DNA of 64,000 nt. Source: Ampelocalamus luodianensis (Eukaryota > Streptophyta > Magnoliopsida > Poales > Poaceae). Below are positions 10,547 to 22,401 of this stretch, piece after piece. The translations under genes and the position numbers were made by a program. How positions within the stretch are numbered: position 1 is the first letter of the stretch; each line of letters opens with the position of its first letter. The notes below the pieces were generated by a model. It was given only the letters and a program-made list of their open reading frames with translations. It searched no databases and was not told the DNA's origin. The stretch is taken from positions 18,228,001-18,292,000 of the forward strand of contig CM070633.1 in NCBI GenBank assembly GCA_036346255.1, read 5' to 3'.

Positions 10547-13500
10547 TTTAGGTCCGTGGTTAATAAAAAAATATTAAATTGACACACTGTGCACAGTAGG
10601 TGGGATTGGGAATTACATTGCTTCCGCATTATCTGTTGATATGTTTTATTTGTTGAGCAATTGTTGAATTGCCTCTGTGCTATCTTGCTTGTTGTTAATC
10701 TATGTTATGATAGGTTATGATATTCTATATCTATGAATCTATTCTATGATTGCCATGAGGTGATCATGAATAATCATATTGGATTATATTGTTTATGTGT
10801 GGCGATAAGGTTGTTAAGAAGTGGAGGTCGTGGTTGTGACCTTGGACTTTGTCAGGTTATACCACCGTTCGTGGTAGACGAATAGAGTAGTTACCCCGAT
10901 TACCATAGTTGCAGGAGTTGAGCGTGAGCTGCTTTAGAAAGTTGTTTTCTTTCTTGACCTCAAATCTTGGTAAATTCTTGTTTTGTGGTGGATGATGATT
11001 TTTCTCATGGGTTCTTGGTTTATGGTGGTTGTTGAGTGTCAATGGTCTCTTATGGTTCTCTGAATCAATTATTGTTTTCTGATTGTTGAGTCGCTTTGGC
11101 TACTTGTGATCTTTCTCAATTGGCAATTATCGATAATTCCTTGGTTGTTCCTTCTTTCTCTTTAGCAAAGAATGACTCATTTATTCGTTTGATAGTTGGG
11201 TATTGAGAGTTTGAAGTTGCAAGTTTGTTAGCATGAGAAGCTTTGGCCCTATGTGTTCCTTTTGGATTATACCGAGTGTTGAAGTTTAAGGCATTTCTGT
11301 TCTGTTGGAAATTGATAAAATCTTTTTGTGTTGCCTCGTTATGATTAAATCAGAGATTGTAATCAAATAACTTGATTTGGTATGGGTATCAAGTTGAGAC
11401 GGTGGTATGGTGCAAAATTAATATTAATTAGTAACCTTGGAAGTGAAATTGATTAAGTTGATGTTGTCTTTTCCTAGTTCTTGATGAACGGTATATATGA
11501 GTAGTGATTGAGAGATATCAAGAAGTATGGAACTTGATGAACTAGTCTGGTCATTAAAACTGTTTAGGTTGCTAAACTTATTGGGTTCTTTGGTTCCCAT
11601 GGATTAATTTAATTGTGTGAAAAGAAAAATTAGAGGGAATACCAGATTTACGTATTCCTTAGTATGATTAGATACTGGAACTGTGTATAACCGGTTGACT
11701 GGATTGAATATCGGTGGATCTAGAATTTATGAAAGGAGTTCTATGTTGTTCTTCTGTATAGAATGACGCGATGAATTTGGTTGTAACATTGTTAAGACTT
11801 TTGATCGATAGAAGATTTCGATTTTTGAAGTTTTAGTGTATTTTTTTTGTTGAAATCCAAATATGAGGAGGAACAGTTGGATACGTGTTTGTTAATATCC
11901 ATGTGATTTGGGAATAAAAGTAGGTAGCAACTAGATTTCATAATGAAGCCAGTTGATAACAACAATGGTTGTGGAATAACTGTTGTGTGTTGAAGTTGAT
12001 AATGAGTATTGTTAAGAGTTGAACTGATATGGGCTTATGCCCACATAATTGTGAAAATAATCGGATGATAATGTGTCCTTGATGAAGAGTTTTGGTAGGA
12101 GCTTTTCAATTGTGTAGTAGACCCCTTCTAAACATAAGAGGTCGATGTAGTGAGGTTGTATGGTTAGGTATACTCTCATTTCAAGATGGGATGCAAAGGT
12201 AGTATGGAACAATTTGGTGAAACTCGGGCCTTTCTAATGGAATAGTTGATGATAAATATTCGTGTTCAGAGTATATTATTCTGATATTAGTAAGATTATT
12301 TGCAAGAGATGGTGACTTGAGTGTGTGGTGATGATTCTTTTAGAAGTAAAGTAATTTGATCGTCTTTCCTAAATTGGATTTTGTAAGAGTGTTTCGAGTT
12401 TTGTGATGGGGATCATTTGGACCTCTTGAGTTATGTGGTGATTGAGTTGCTTGAGCAAAGTGATATGTTGAAAGATTTTATTGGTTCTCAAGTTGTTCCT
12501 ATGATTTGGTCATAAGAGCTTATCTTGTTTAAGCTGGCAAGGTGATGTAGTAATCACAGAAAATAACTATCCTTGTTAAAGGAAGGAGAGAAGTTAAGTG
12601 TTTGAGATTTAAATCGTTTCGCATCTTGCGGTTTATTGGAGAGTACTTAAACCTTATGCAGTTGTTCCATAAGGGTTTATCAATGTTCAAAGGGTATTAC
12701 GTTCTTCTCTTTTGTGGTTTGGTATCCGCTTTCAGTAGGGCTTGAGCCCTTGACTATTGACTTTCCCTTATGTTTTTTTTTTCTTTCGAGTTCTTGGCCT
12801 AAGTGGCACATGTTTTCCAGGTTGTTGAAAAAATTGATTCCTTTCGCTCTTTCTTTTGAGGAAGAATCACCATATTCGTTTCACCTGAGTCTTTTGAGGT
12901 GTTGAATAATTGTAGTGGTGAAACTGTGGGTTGTAAGTTATTCGATGAGCGCTGGAGGATGAAATAATTTCGTAATATAGTTCTTTGAGAGAAGTCTAAC
13001 TCAATGGAAGTTTGTCTTATGAGGTTAAACTGATTGCATTGTTACAGCTAGTAGAACCTATAGTGAGTGTGGTCCAAGATCTTCCGGTTCACTTCGGGCG
13101 GAACACTAGAATTACTGAAAGTATAGAAATATTGATCAATTTTATAGAGTATTACAATTTGGTAGTATTGCAAGGCTATGAGAGTTAAACTTGATGATGT
13201 GGTTTAATGAGAGTGGGATTATAAAGTAATCGAATCGTCATGTCAATTAATGGGATAATGGAAAATGTTGAGTAATGTCAAGAGTGATTTGGCTCTAAAT
13301 GTGTAACCTTCGAGAGTTATAATCCTTGTAATGGTTAATCTGGTCAAGAAAATATTTTCATGATGATTTTAATGAGTGAGTATGTTGGAATTGTGGATTT
13401 TTAGGAATTTAATATGAGGATTTCCTATACTTTATATGAGAATTTCGTTGCAAGAGTCTTAGAGGTTAAATTTGGGCTTTGCATTGTTGTGCTAGAACTT

Positions 13501-14243
13501 TGAACGCCCATTGATAATGTGAAAAAGTAGTATAAGGGTGGATTTCGAACAGTGGGATGGTCATTGATAGAAATATTTTTATGAAATACATGAGAATATG
13601 TGATGTGACTTCCGAGTTGTCCATTCTTGAGGATTGAGGTAACGTGATTACGTGTGAAGATCCATTTTGGGATGCATCAGAAGTTATCTATCAAAGTAAT
13701 TCACAAGAAGAAAATCGGTTAGAGAATGTTTTGTGAGATCATCAGAGTCCCTTTTCAAAGGTGTTGACAAGGTGTTTTGATTTGGGTTTGGCGTTGAGAT
13801 CGCCAAGTTAAGAGTAACAAGTTAGTGTGTTGTGCGATGATTGGGATTGCATAACTTGAGGGAAATTTTGGTCTTAAAAGAGAAACTGTTAAATTGATGT
13901 TTCCTCAAGAAGTGAATCGTTTTTCGATTTTCGTTTAAGTTCTATTTGTTGACCATTGTCTTTCGCAGTTGAGTTTGGCTTTATTTGGAATGTGTGGTTC
14001 TTATCGATTCGTAAAGAATAAAAGAAATGATGGATTTGGTTATTCGAGTGATTTTCCTTTGGTGGACGTGGTGTTTAATTGCAAATTTTCTAATTTGAAG
14101 GTGGAAAGATTTTCGTGATAAATCTTCGATTCTGAATTTGACTCTTTTAGTACCGAGTTGGTAACGTTTGGTTGCGATGAGAGTCCTTCATTTTCAGTTG
14201 GGATATATCGGTAAAAGAGTGTGTTTAAAGCGAGTGCTATTGT

Positions 14244-14519
14244 GTGTCCCTCGTTAAAGGAGGAGATCTTTGTTTGGGTGCAAAAGTTCGATTGAGAGGT
14301 GGAACAAGAGTTCAGTGTTCTGTGCGCATGTCGTGTGGTTTGGTACCACTAGGGGGGGTTGCCCCAAGGTACATTGGGTTGTTTTCGCTAGTTGGCGTAT
14401 CGCGGGATCGCCGCGAGTCCGTGCGCGGAGTACGTAACGTCTTGTTTGTTCTGGTGTTGAGTGAGTACCTGGGAGATCCAGAGTTTGAGGTTTCGTTTGC
14501 GCCGATGACCATCGAGTGA
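14244..14519 (+). pseudogene. Fossil integrase C-terminus in element B
   Basis: A 91-codon frame with APRYIGLFSLVG, then ESVRGVRNVLFVLVLSEYL and GDPEFEV. This follows the Ty3/gypsy integrase tail 'APRYIGPF ... SMRGVHNVFHVS-x-L ... L'. J has the same block (RGVHNVFHVSMLRKFL near 36520-36570), and so does I (GVHDVFHVSQLKKCL near 28945). The start codon is arbitrary because the real frame began far upstream. Stops follow immediately. This trace is the best evidence that the internal region descends from gag-pol. Confidence 0.65.
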
Positions 14520-14770
14520 GGTCTTACCTTCTAGTCTTGCCCGATGTTTGTACCTGGAAGTACCGGGTTGAGTGTTAACTCAGACGTCGTGTTACGTCGT
14601 TGTGTTGTGGTTTCTTTAGTCCGAGGGAGAGGCTACTTGGGAAATTAGAGTTTCGCTTGCTTGAGCTTTTGCCGGTGTTGTTCACAACGGGTACGTGGTA
14701 ACCGTTCTTCGTTCTCAGTCGCGGTTGTTCTTTCGCATAGAGCCGTGTTGGGATTCGAGGTCGAATCCTG

Positions 14771-14786
14771 TTTAAGGGGGGTAGAA
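14771..14786 (+). other. Polypurine tract of element B
   Basis: TTTAAGGGGGGTAGAA immediately before the 3' LTR start TGTAATAACCC. Confidence 0.85.
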
Positions 14787-17235
14787 TGTAATAACCCGAA
14801 TATCAAATAGAGGGGTTATACTCTATTCGAGAGAGAAATTATGTAATACTCAAAAGCATGACAAGCTAGTAGTCGGAAGATTATTTATTCGGAGAGAATT
14901 AAATGGAAATTTGGGAAGGACCTTCTAGTAAATACTCAAAATTCAACTTGATTGTGAGGGGTTTTTCGCAGAGTTAACCCAACACGGGCCTTGGGCTGGC
15001 CCATGAGGGGAAAGGGGTGGCCGGCCAGGGGCGCCACTTCCTCCCCCCCCCAAACCCTAGCCGCACCCCACCCCTCCACTCCCACTCCTCCTCCTCCTCC
15101 TCCCCTTTGGTGGCGAAATTCTCCCCCTGCGCAATCTCCCTCCACCAGCCCCTCCTCCACGGCCACCCCTAGTCCTCCATTGTTGCCGCCAAGAGAAGAA
15201 GGAGAAGGAGAACTGCATTGGGGTGGCCGGCCAAGAAGGAAGAGAAGAGGGAAAGAAGGGGGGAGAAGAGAAGGAAGATGGATCCCATCCGGAGTCGCGT
15301 TCTTCAGTGGCAACTAGGGTAACGAAGACCCTTCCCCCGCTGAATCTTTTGTATTAGAATCGTTTACGAATTCGTTTTGTGGATCGGTCACCGATTTCTT
15401 TTAGATTGCATTCTGTCCAGAATATTGCGTGGACTGTTTCGTGGCTTTAAAGGCAGAATTAGGAGTTTTGGTCTCCTAGAGAGTTGTAGGTTATGTTCGT
15501 AGCTTTCAATGGCCACCAAGATCACCCAAATCCGATTAACGGTCAGGAAGTTATGAATGTTTTAGTATCGCTGCTCTGTTAATCTGTTAGTTTTGGGCAG
15601 TCTGTAGAAAACTGGTTTTTACTGCTAGTTAAAGGGAAAATCAGGGAATCTCAGTATAACGAAAAATGTAGGTAATTTCCATACCTTTTCAGAAAGATAA
15701 AGAACGCAAGATTTGGACTTTCGTAGCAAAAGTTATGATGGTTTTAGTGATCTGTCCAGAGAACCCGACGTGATAATTGTTGCTCTGTAGGTTGGCTTGG
15801 TAGAGGTAGTAATTGGCAGAATCAAAAGGGCTCCCCAACTAAGTTTATTTAGGTAATTAAATTACCTTTCCAAAAAATCTGAGAACACCTTAGTTGGACC
15901 CCTGAGCAGAAAGTTATGTATTTTAGAAGTTGACTATCCGCAGTGATCACCCAAGGCGATCGCTAGGAATTGGAAGATTGGAAAACGTTTGGGAGTTTAG
16001 CGAGTTCGGTTGTGTTGTTTTTATGCTTTTGGGTCCAGTATGTTGGTCTTAGATTGGGATGTCTTTATGTTCAGGTGGGAGCATGATTCCAGGGGCAGCG
16101 CCCTCTTCGCGTCCTCTGTACTCGCACGGTTGAGGCAAGTATTCGGGCTATTATATATGTATGCTTGCATGATGTGATTGTGATGTATCTTGACAGTATA
16201 GCCATGCTTGCTTGTTTATGAGATGAGTTACTGTTTTATCTTGATGACTGTTAGTTATGGTTAAATGGTTCTACCGCATGTTGCTATTGCTTACATGATA
16301 ATGATAAATGATTAAATGTTATTCATGAAGGAATGTGCATGTTTGCTAGTTTAATGAATATATGTGCTATTCATGGATGCTGGAATGCTACAAATGTCAA
16401 TGGTGATGAATGCTAGAAGTATGGATGAGTTTATTCATGTATGTCGTTGTTGTGAATCCATATGTATGATGATTTAAAGTTGGTTTATGTGCATCATGCA
16501 TTCATGTTGGAGGATTGGTCACATGGTGACTATGCATGTTCGAGGTCCCCGTCATGTAGATGACGGGCTTGAGGTCCCCACATTCGTGGAATGTGGGCAA
16601 TGAGAAAAGAGGTCCCCATCATTATGATGATGGGCAAAGGTCCCTATACGTGTGGTGTATAGGCTCTTGGTCCCTGTGCGGAGGGCACGAGCAAGGGTAT
16701 CTGACGGTTGTATACCCGCATTCACGGTAAAATGCGAAAGAGATAAAGTTGAAAAGGTACATTGCATTGGTTGCATTCACATGAGCATAAAGGCTATACT
16801 TTGGTGCATTGTTTTTCTTGGATTGTTGATGCTATGAGCGATCTTGCTTAGCCTTGTTGGTACTTGAGTCTTTGGGCTCACTCTTGGTTTGATGTGTTTT
16901 AGGTACAACTGCAAGACCCGCATGCATGGGAGGAGTAGATGTTTGGATGCACGCACTACCACTCAATCTTAAGAATTACTTATGGATGGTTTGAGTGTCG
17001 ATTAAGCGTAATAATGAGAATAGCAAATTTTGATTATGTTTATGAGATTATCCTGCATGCTTGAAAGAACCTGATTATGAAGATATTGATAAATGCCATG
17101 ATTAATTGTTGGAACCTCGGTATAGCTGACTATACAAAGGAGGTTTTGCCGAAAATTTGTAATTGATCTTAGTTTAGTTTAGTTTAGTTTAATTTTAGTA
17201 GCATTCCAGGCTCAATGCTGAGCTGGGGTGTTACA
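14787..17235 (+). repeat. Element B 3' LTR (2449 bp)
   Basis: Second copy of the B LTR, ending GGGGTGTTACA. It is shorter than the 5' copy mainly because of shorter homopolymers in the first 400 bp. It keeps CAG/CTG where the 5' copy has other bases (CCAGG against CCGTG at the end) and loses them at other places (CGATTAAGCG against CAGATTAACTG). The hairpin array is at 16515-16736 and the terminal AACCTC/GAGGTT hairpin at 17113-17145. Confidence 0.92.
16515..16736 (+). other. Hairpin array in element B 3' LTR
   Basis: Same series as 9800-10022. The CCCACATTC/GAATGTGGG, CCCATCAT/ATGATGGG and CCTATAC/GTATAGG stems are intact. The GTATAC stem is damaged (GTATCTGACGG here). Confidence 0.8.
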
Positions 17236-18011
17236 CACACTACAGACCTAACCTGATAACCTATATCATAACCATTAATTGCATTGGCTATAACCTCTCA
17301 CTTAACCAAGACAACACAACACTAAACGGTTTAACATCTTCTTTCATAAAAGAGATCCATTAATCTTCATCACTCAAAATACACAAAAGAGATACATTGA
17401 GTCAAAGCCTCCGCGTACTAAAGGACTTGCAGAAAGAAACCTTCATTAACCAAAAACATCACACGAGTGAATGGATCAAGTTTTCCAATGAGAAAGGTAT
17501 AACTCCAGTTTAAAAGTCAAACTTGACAATCAACCAAGTTCACTAGCCGCAAGAATAACTCATCGGTTGAGGGAAACAATGATTGCATTACAAAACAATT
17601 CAAGCCAATGGAAACATATCGACATGAATAAAACTACTAACCGAGGAAAGATTCGTCAAGCCCAACTGGACAAGAGTGACAAAATTAAATTCAAGGAAGA
17701 GAACAACCCTTCAAACGATAATCTTTATTATCAAACAACGAACGGGGTGTAGCTGGTAAAGCCCGAGCCCCAACACGACCTCAACCTCTCAACATGGGTT
17801 ATCCACACATAATAATCATATAGTCACTTATTGAGCAGTCATACCCATATCATATCAGCAATCAACAATAAGATAAAGCGGAAACGTAAATGCAATGCTT
17901 TGCCCATCCCCATCCTACTGTGCACTAGTGTGTCAAATTTTTAAGTTGATTAGCCATAAGCAAATTTCTAATTAATCTAGTCACCACGGACCTCTGACCT
18001 CTCGATACCAA
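17236..18011 (-). mobile_element. Element G internal region, part 2, with TSD and PBS
   Basis: Begins with the right-hand CACAC duplication of B (17236-17240) and continues the minus-strand internal sequence of 7072-8048. The PBS is at 17996-18011, reading TTGGTATCGAGAGGTC on the minus strand, with two further changes from the family PBS. No coding frame. Together with part 1, about 1.75 kb of the internal region is in the window; the rest lies to the left beyond element A. Confidence 0.75.
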
Positions 18012-20408
18012 TGTAACACCCACCCAACATGAGCCTGGAATGCTACCAAACTAACATTAAACAATTCTAAGCCAATACATTCTACCAAAATTTTCGGCAG
18101 AACTTCCCCTGAATGGTTAACTACCAGGAGGTTCCAACATTTGAATAACACAATATATATAAATAACCTAATATTCAGAATCATCAATAGGCGTTCCAAA
18201 ATATGAAGCAACTAGCATATTCAGAGATATCCAAAAGACACTACTCATCATTATTACATTTAAACCACTGCATGAAGCATAAACAATTCTCTAGCAGTTT
18301 GCACATTTATTAACATATGAACTAAAAACATATCAACTTTAAAGGTGGATGGAGTGTGTGTGTCCGATTCAAGTCTATTCCCTCCCATGCATGCAGTCCT
18401 TGCAAATGGTACCTAAAAACACAACAAAAGCAAGGGTGAGTCCAACGACTCAACAAGTACCAAAAAGAAACATTAAGCTCACATGTACATCATCAACATT
18501 CCATTCCCAAAGCTTTACATAGAAACATATCTCATGTGGTATGTATACAAGAATGCAATGCAACTTTTCTCTTTCACTCTGTATCGCATTTCACCGGTAA
18601 TGCGAGATATGCGACCGTTGCCGCTTACCATGCCTGTGCTCGCAAGCACAGGGACCAATTGCCCAATACTCCGCAAGTAAAGGGGACCTCAAGCCCACAC
18701 TCCACAAGTGTGGGGACCATAAGCCCATCGTTTTCTAGATGGGGACCTCTTCTCAATGCCCACATTCCACGAATGTGGGGACCTCAATCATGCATTCCTG
18801 GTCACCACGTGACCACGCTTTATGTATGCTTTTTCAGTGCATATGACAATAACAGTTTTGCAAATAGCATGAACAACATCAGCTCTGTACATGAATAATA
18901 ACCATTCATATCAAAGGCATATATCATCTTTAACCAGCATGTCATACCATCATTTGTCCACAGCGAATTTATATATCAACTACTAGCATGTATCACAAGC
19001 ATTCATCATCTTCAACCAGTATATCATACCATCAATCAATCACAGTTGTTAAATATCAAATACTAGCAAGCAATGTCAAACCATCCATAGTTACTCTACC
19101 AAACAGGGTACTTGCCTCAACCGCGTGAGAACGGTGGATGCGAAGTAGGTGCTGCCTCCGGGACCAGTCCCTCACCTAAGAATACATTTAAAAGCTTTCT
19201 AAGACAACAATAATGAACCAAATAATCCATATGAGCAAGCACGAAATAGCCATAGCTTGAAACGCGACCCCGACCCCAATTTCTTAAATGCTGAATTGAC
19301 CCCTCTATAAATAGTCGTAATCAAAAATTCGTATCTTTTAGTACAGGAGTCCAAATGAGGTGATATTAGACTTCATTGAAAGCTTATAAAATTCCCCAAC
19401 TAAACCTAGTTGGTGGGCCTTCCTGATTCGGCAATCTACTACCCCTAAAAAGCCAGACAACAGAACACCAATTTCACGTCAGGTTCTCTGGACAGTACAC
19501 TAAAACTATCATAACTTTTAGCTCTTTTGTCCAAACTTCGCGTTCTTGACCTTCACTGAAAGCTACGACAATTATCTACAACTTTTGTTATACTGAGATC
19601 CTCAGATTTTCCATTTAACAGATCGCACAATGCATATTACTAAAACCTGTCAGATTACCGACAGATTCGTAGAACAGTCCCACCAAATAATTCATAACTT
19701 CTGCTACAGAGGTCCAAATTTTGCGATCTAATACTTCATCGAAAGATATGGACGTCGTCTACAACTCTCTAGGAGATGACCAGGCCTAAATCCGTACTTA
19801 ACTACACCCAAATGTCTGTCCAACGCAATCTGTCCTGAGGAGACAGAATACCGACATTGCTACAACCATTAAAAATGCATCTACTCGGGGGGGAAGACCG
19901 GGGTTACCCTTGACGAACGCTGAGGACCAGGATGCTTCCCGCGAACCTTCACCCTTCCCTCTCCTCCTCCTCCTTCTTCTCCTTCCTTGGCCGGCCTCCA
20001 CACGCATGATCCTTCGCGTCTCCTTCCTTAGACAACCAGTGGGAGGAGATCGCGCCTTACCGGACAGCGGGAAGACGCATGGAGGGAGGTGCTCGGACTA
20101 GGGAGGGGCGCACAAGGGAGTGGGGCGGCTGCCTAGGGGAGTGGGAGGGGCGCACAAGGGAGTGGGGGAGGGGGTAGGGGCGGCTAGGGTTTGGGGGGGA
20201 GAAAAGGGGTGCCTCCCCCCGTTGGCCGGCCACTATAGGACCTCATGGGCCGAAGCCCAGGCCCAGGTTGCTGCGCTTTTACAAAAAAACCATCTCCTCC
20301 CACTTATTCAATTATTTTCAAGAAGGTCCTTCCCCTGAATCGACTTCCGATCACTCGTTTCTTTTAAAACTTTAGATTTCCTCCCGAATCCTATTATAGG
20401 GTATTACA
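18012..20408 (-). repeat. Element G 5' LTR (2397 bp)
   Basis: Minus-strand LTR starting TGTAATACCC at 20408 and ending GGGTGTTACA at 18012. It has the GC-rich start (19870-20260), diverged repeats with AAAAGTTATG-type motifs (about 19330-19780), and the hairpin array at 18585-18815. The right flank is ATAAT. The LTR resembles E, N and B more than J or A. Confidence 0.88.
18585..18815 (-). other. Hairpin array in element G LTR
   Basis: Listed on the plus strand: CGCATT/AATGCG, CCTGTGCT/AGCACAGG, a weakened ATACTCCGCAAGTA stem, CCCACACT/AGTGTGGG, CCCATC/GATGGG, CCCACATTC/GAATGTGGG and GGTCAC/GTGACC. The linkers GGGGACCTCAAGCCC are the reverse complement of those in B and E. Confidence 0.78.
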
Positions 20409-22401
20409 ATAATAATCTAGAAATTTTCTTTAATTGACTACCTGATGGTTTTTTAAATGTTAGTGGGAATGCAAATAGGGAAAGGAATATAAATTCTTCC
20501 ATAATGGAATAATCACCAATTATTTATGATGGCCTTTGGATTGGAATTAGTGCGCACTAAATTGATATTAAGCTTTGGCTAACAGGCGAATGGTGGAAAT
20601 TAAAAGTAATCTATGTATCTGTGTTTTGCGAGGGTGACTTGGGGCAGCATGCCCTTGTTAAAAGAGAATTACTTCGATAAGGTAGTTTGTGCATGAGATA
20701 TTCTCTTGAACAAGTTGATTGTTGCAATCTTATTGAAAAAAATTGAAATAAGTCATTGTGTTCTTTTGGAAATGTTTATGATGGGATAGTAGGCTATGAT
20801 GATTCGTGCTAAGAGTATATAATGAAGAGGTTAGTAAGACCGTGAGTATGAGATGATAAGGGTAGTGACGATTCTTTTAGAAAGAAAGTAATTTGATCTC
20901 CTTTCGTAATACCGGTTAAAATAAAAAGCTTGGAGTTTTGCATTGATGACCATTGGTAGTTCATGAATTATGTGGTAGCCGAAATTTGTTGAGCAAAGCG
21001 ACGTGTTGGGAAGTTCTATTTGGTTATTGAGTGATTCATGTGATTTGATCATAAAGGCCCTTTTGTTTGAGCTGGCAAAGTGAAGTTGTAATCAAAGAAG
21101 TGGTTTTCTTTGTTAAAAGAAAAAAAGCGTACCATAAGTATTTGAGGTTGGAATTAAGAATTATAATCTGTAACTTTTATATCATTGCTGCTTAAGCGTT
21201 TCTTGAGTTTCAATAGCAATATTTTATTGAGGTTTGAAACTCCCTTCTTGTGGGACATGTGCCCACAATTGTGGTCTCGTCTTTTGTTTTCTGAGATCAA
21301 AGCTATTTGACTATTTCTCTTGGTCTTGTGCTCACTGCGAAGAGTAACGTTTCCTTGTGTGTCAAATCTTGTATATGTTTGCTTTTTTCCTTTTGAGAAA
21401 GGATTAACCGACTTGGATTGCAAGGTCTCTTAAAGTGTAATGTGGTGATTGGTTGGTGGTGGTCAAGTAAACGATAGCAGTGAAAATTTTGAGGACCAAG
21501 ATATTTGAGGAGCAGCAGAAAGTGAATTGGTTTTAACCTATAATTCTTGAAGAGAATTTGATTTAAATGGAATGTTTGCCGTTGAAATAAAACTGATTAG
21601 TGTTACAACTAGCAGAACCCATAGCGAATTATAATCCAAGAATCTTCATTTATGTTGGAATGTTGGGATTATCGAAAATATGAGAAACCTGATCATTGTG
21701 TTAGAGTATCGCGATTGGGTAATTTTGCGAAGTTGCGTAGGTGATCTATGATGGTGTCGTTTAATAGAGTGGGGACTAGGAAAGTAATCCAATTGTTATG
21801 GCAATTAATGAGACAGCAAGGATTGTTGAGCAATTGTTAGGAATGTTTTGGCGTTAGTGAGTAACCCTCTATGAGTTAGAATCTTTATAAAGATAAGTTG
21901 GTCAAGAATATGTTTACATGTTGAAGTAATGACTGAGTATGTTTGGGTTGTGGGAATTTCAGTCACCGGATCTGAGTATTTTTTTCGTAACAGTTACACC
22001 GAAATACACTTATAGGAGTCTTGGAGGTGGAAATTGGGTTTGGTGTTCTATGCTAGATCCTTAGTAGCTCAATGTTTATGTATAGAACTAGAAGAACAAC
22101 AGTGGATTTTGAATAGTATGACTATCATTAATAGAGCCCTTTTGATGAAGTACATCAGAGTGTGTGCTGTGGGTTTCAAATTGATTATTCCTTACGGATT
22201 GGGGCGATGCGATTGTGGGTGAAATCTTTGTTGAGGTGCATTGGAAAATTATCTATCAAAGTAAGTCTGTCAATAAGGGAATTAGTTAGAGTATGATATT
22301 GTGGAGACAATAGAGTCTCTCTACAAGGGTATGGATGATGTTTTCGGTTTGAGCATAGCATTGAGGTCGTCAATTTAAGAGAAATGAGTTAGCATGTTAT
22401 G
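20409..22401 (+). mobile_element. Element H: decayed internal retrotransposon sequence
   Basis: Plus-strand internal sequence without a long frame. 20870-20900 resembles B 12330-12360 (GATTCTTTTAGAA-AAAGTAATTTGATC), and 21590-21620 resembles B 13030-13060. It starts at the outer edge of the G LTR and is cut by the minus-strand LTR N at 22402. H is older than G and N, which lie on its two sides. Neither of its LTRs is in the window. Confidence 0.65.

Larger units (their letters stand above)
10529..14786 (+). mobile_element. Element B internal region, decayed gag-pol
   Basis: 4.26 kb without a long frame. The leader after the PBS (10547-10640) matches the leader of J (31863-31950), including the TCCGTGGTTAA and GACACACTGTGCACAG segments. 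At 10815-10840 AGAAGTGGAGGTCGTGG could be a relic of the basic gag N-terminus (J gag begins MARGRGRGR). The 3' end keeps an integrase tail trace. Everything between is stop-rich, but it aligns by eye with A, D, H and L. Confidence 0.7.
8049..17235 (+). mobile_element. Element B: complete non-autonomous LTR retrotransposon in element G
   Basis: A 9187-bp element: 5' LTR 8049-10528, PBS 10531-10546, internal 10529-14786, PPT 14771-14786, 3' LTR 14787-17235, flanked by CACAC duplications. The two LTRs are nearly identical over long stretches (for example 8640-9350 against 15340-16070), so insertion was recent. Yet the internal region has only a fossil integrase trace and no usable gag or pol. 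The element must therefore have moved with proteins supplied by another copy. LTR differences cluster at CAG/CTG and homopolymers. Confidence 0.93.
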
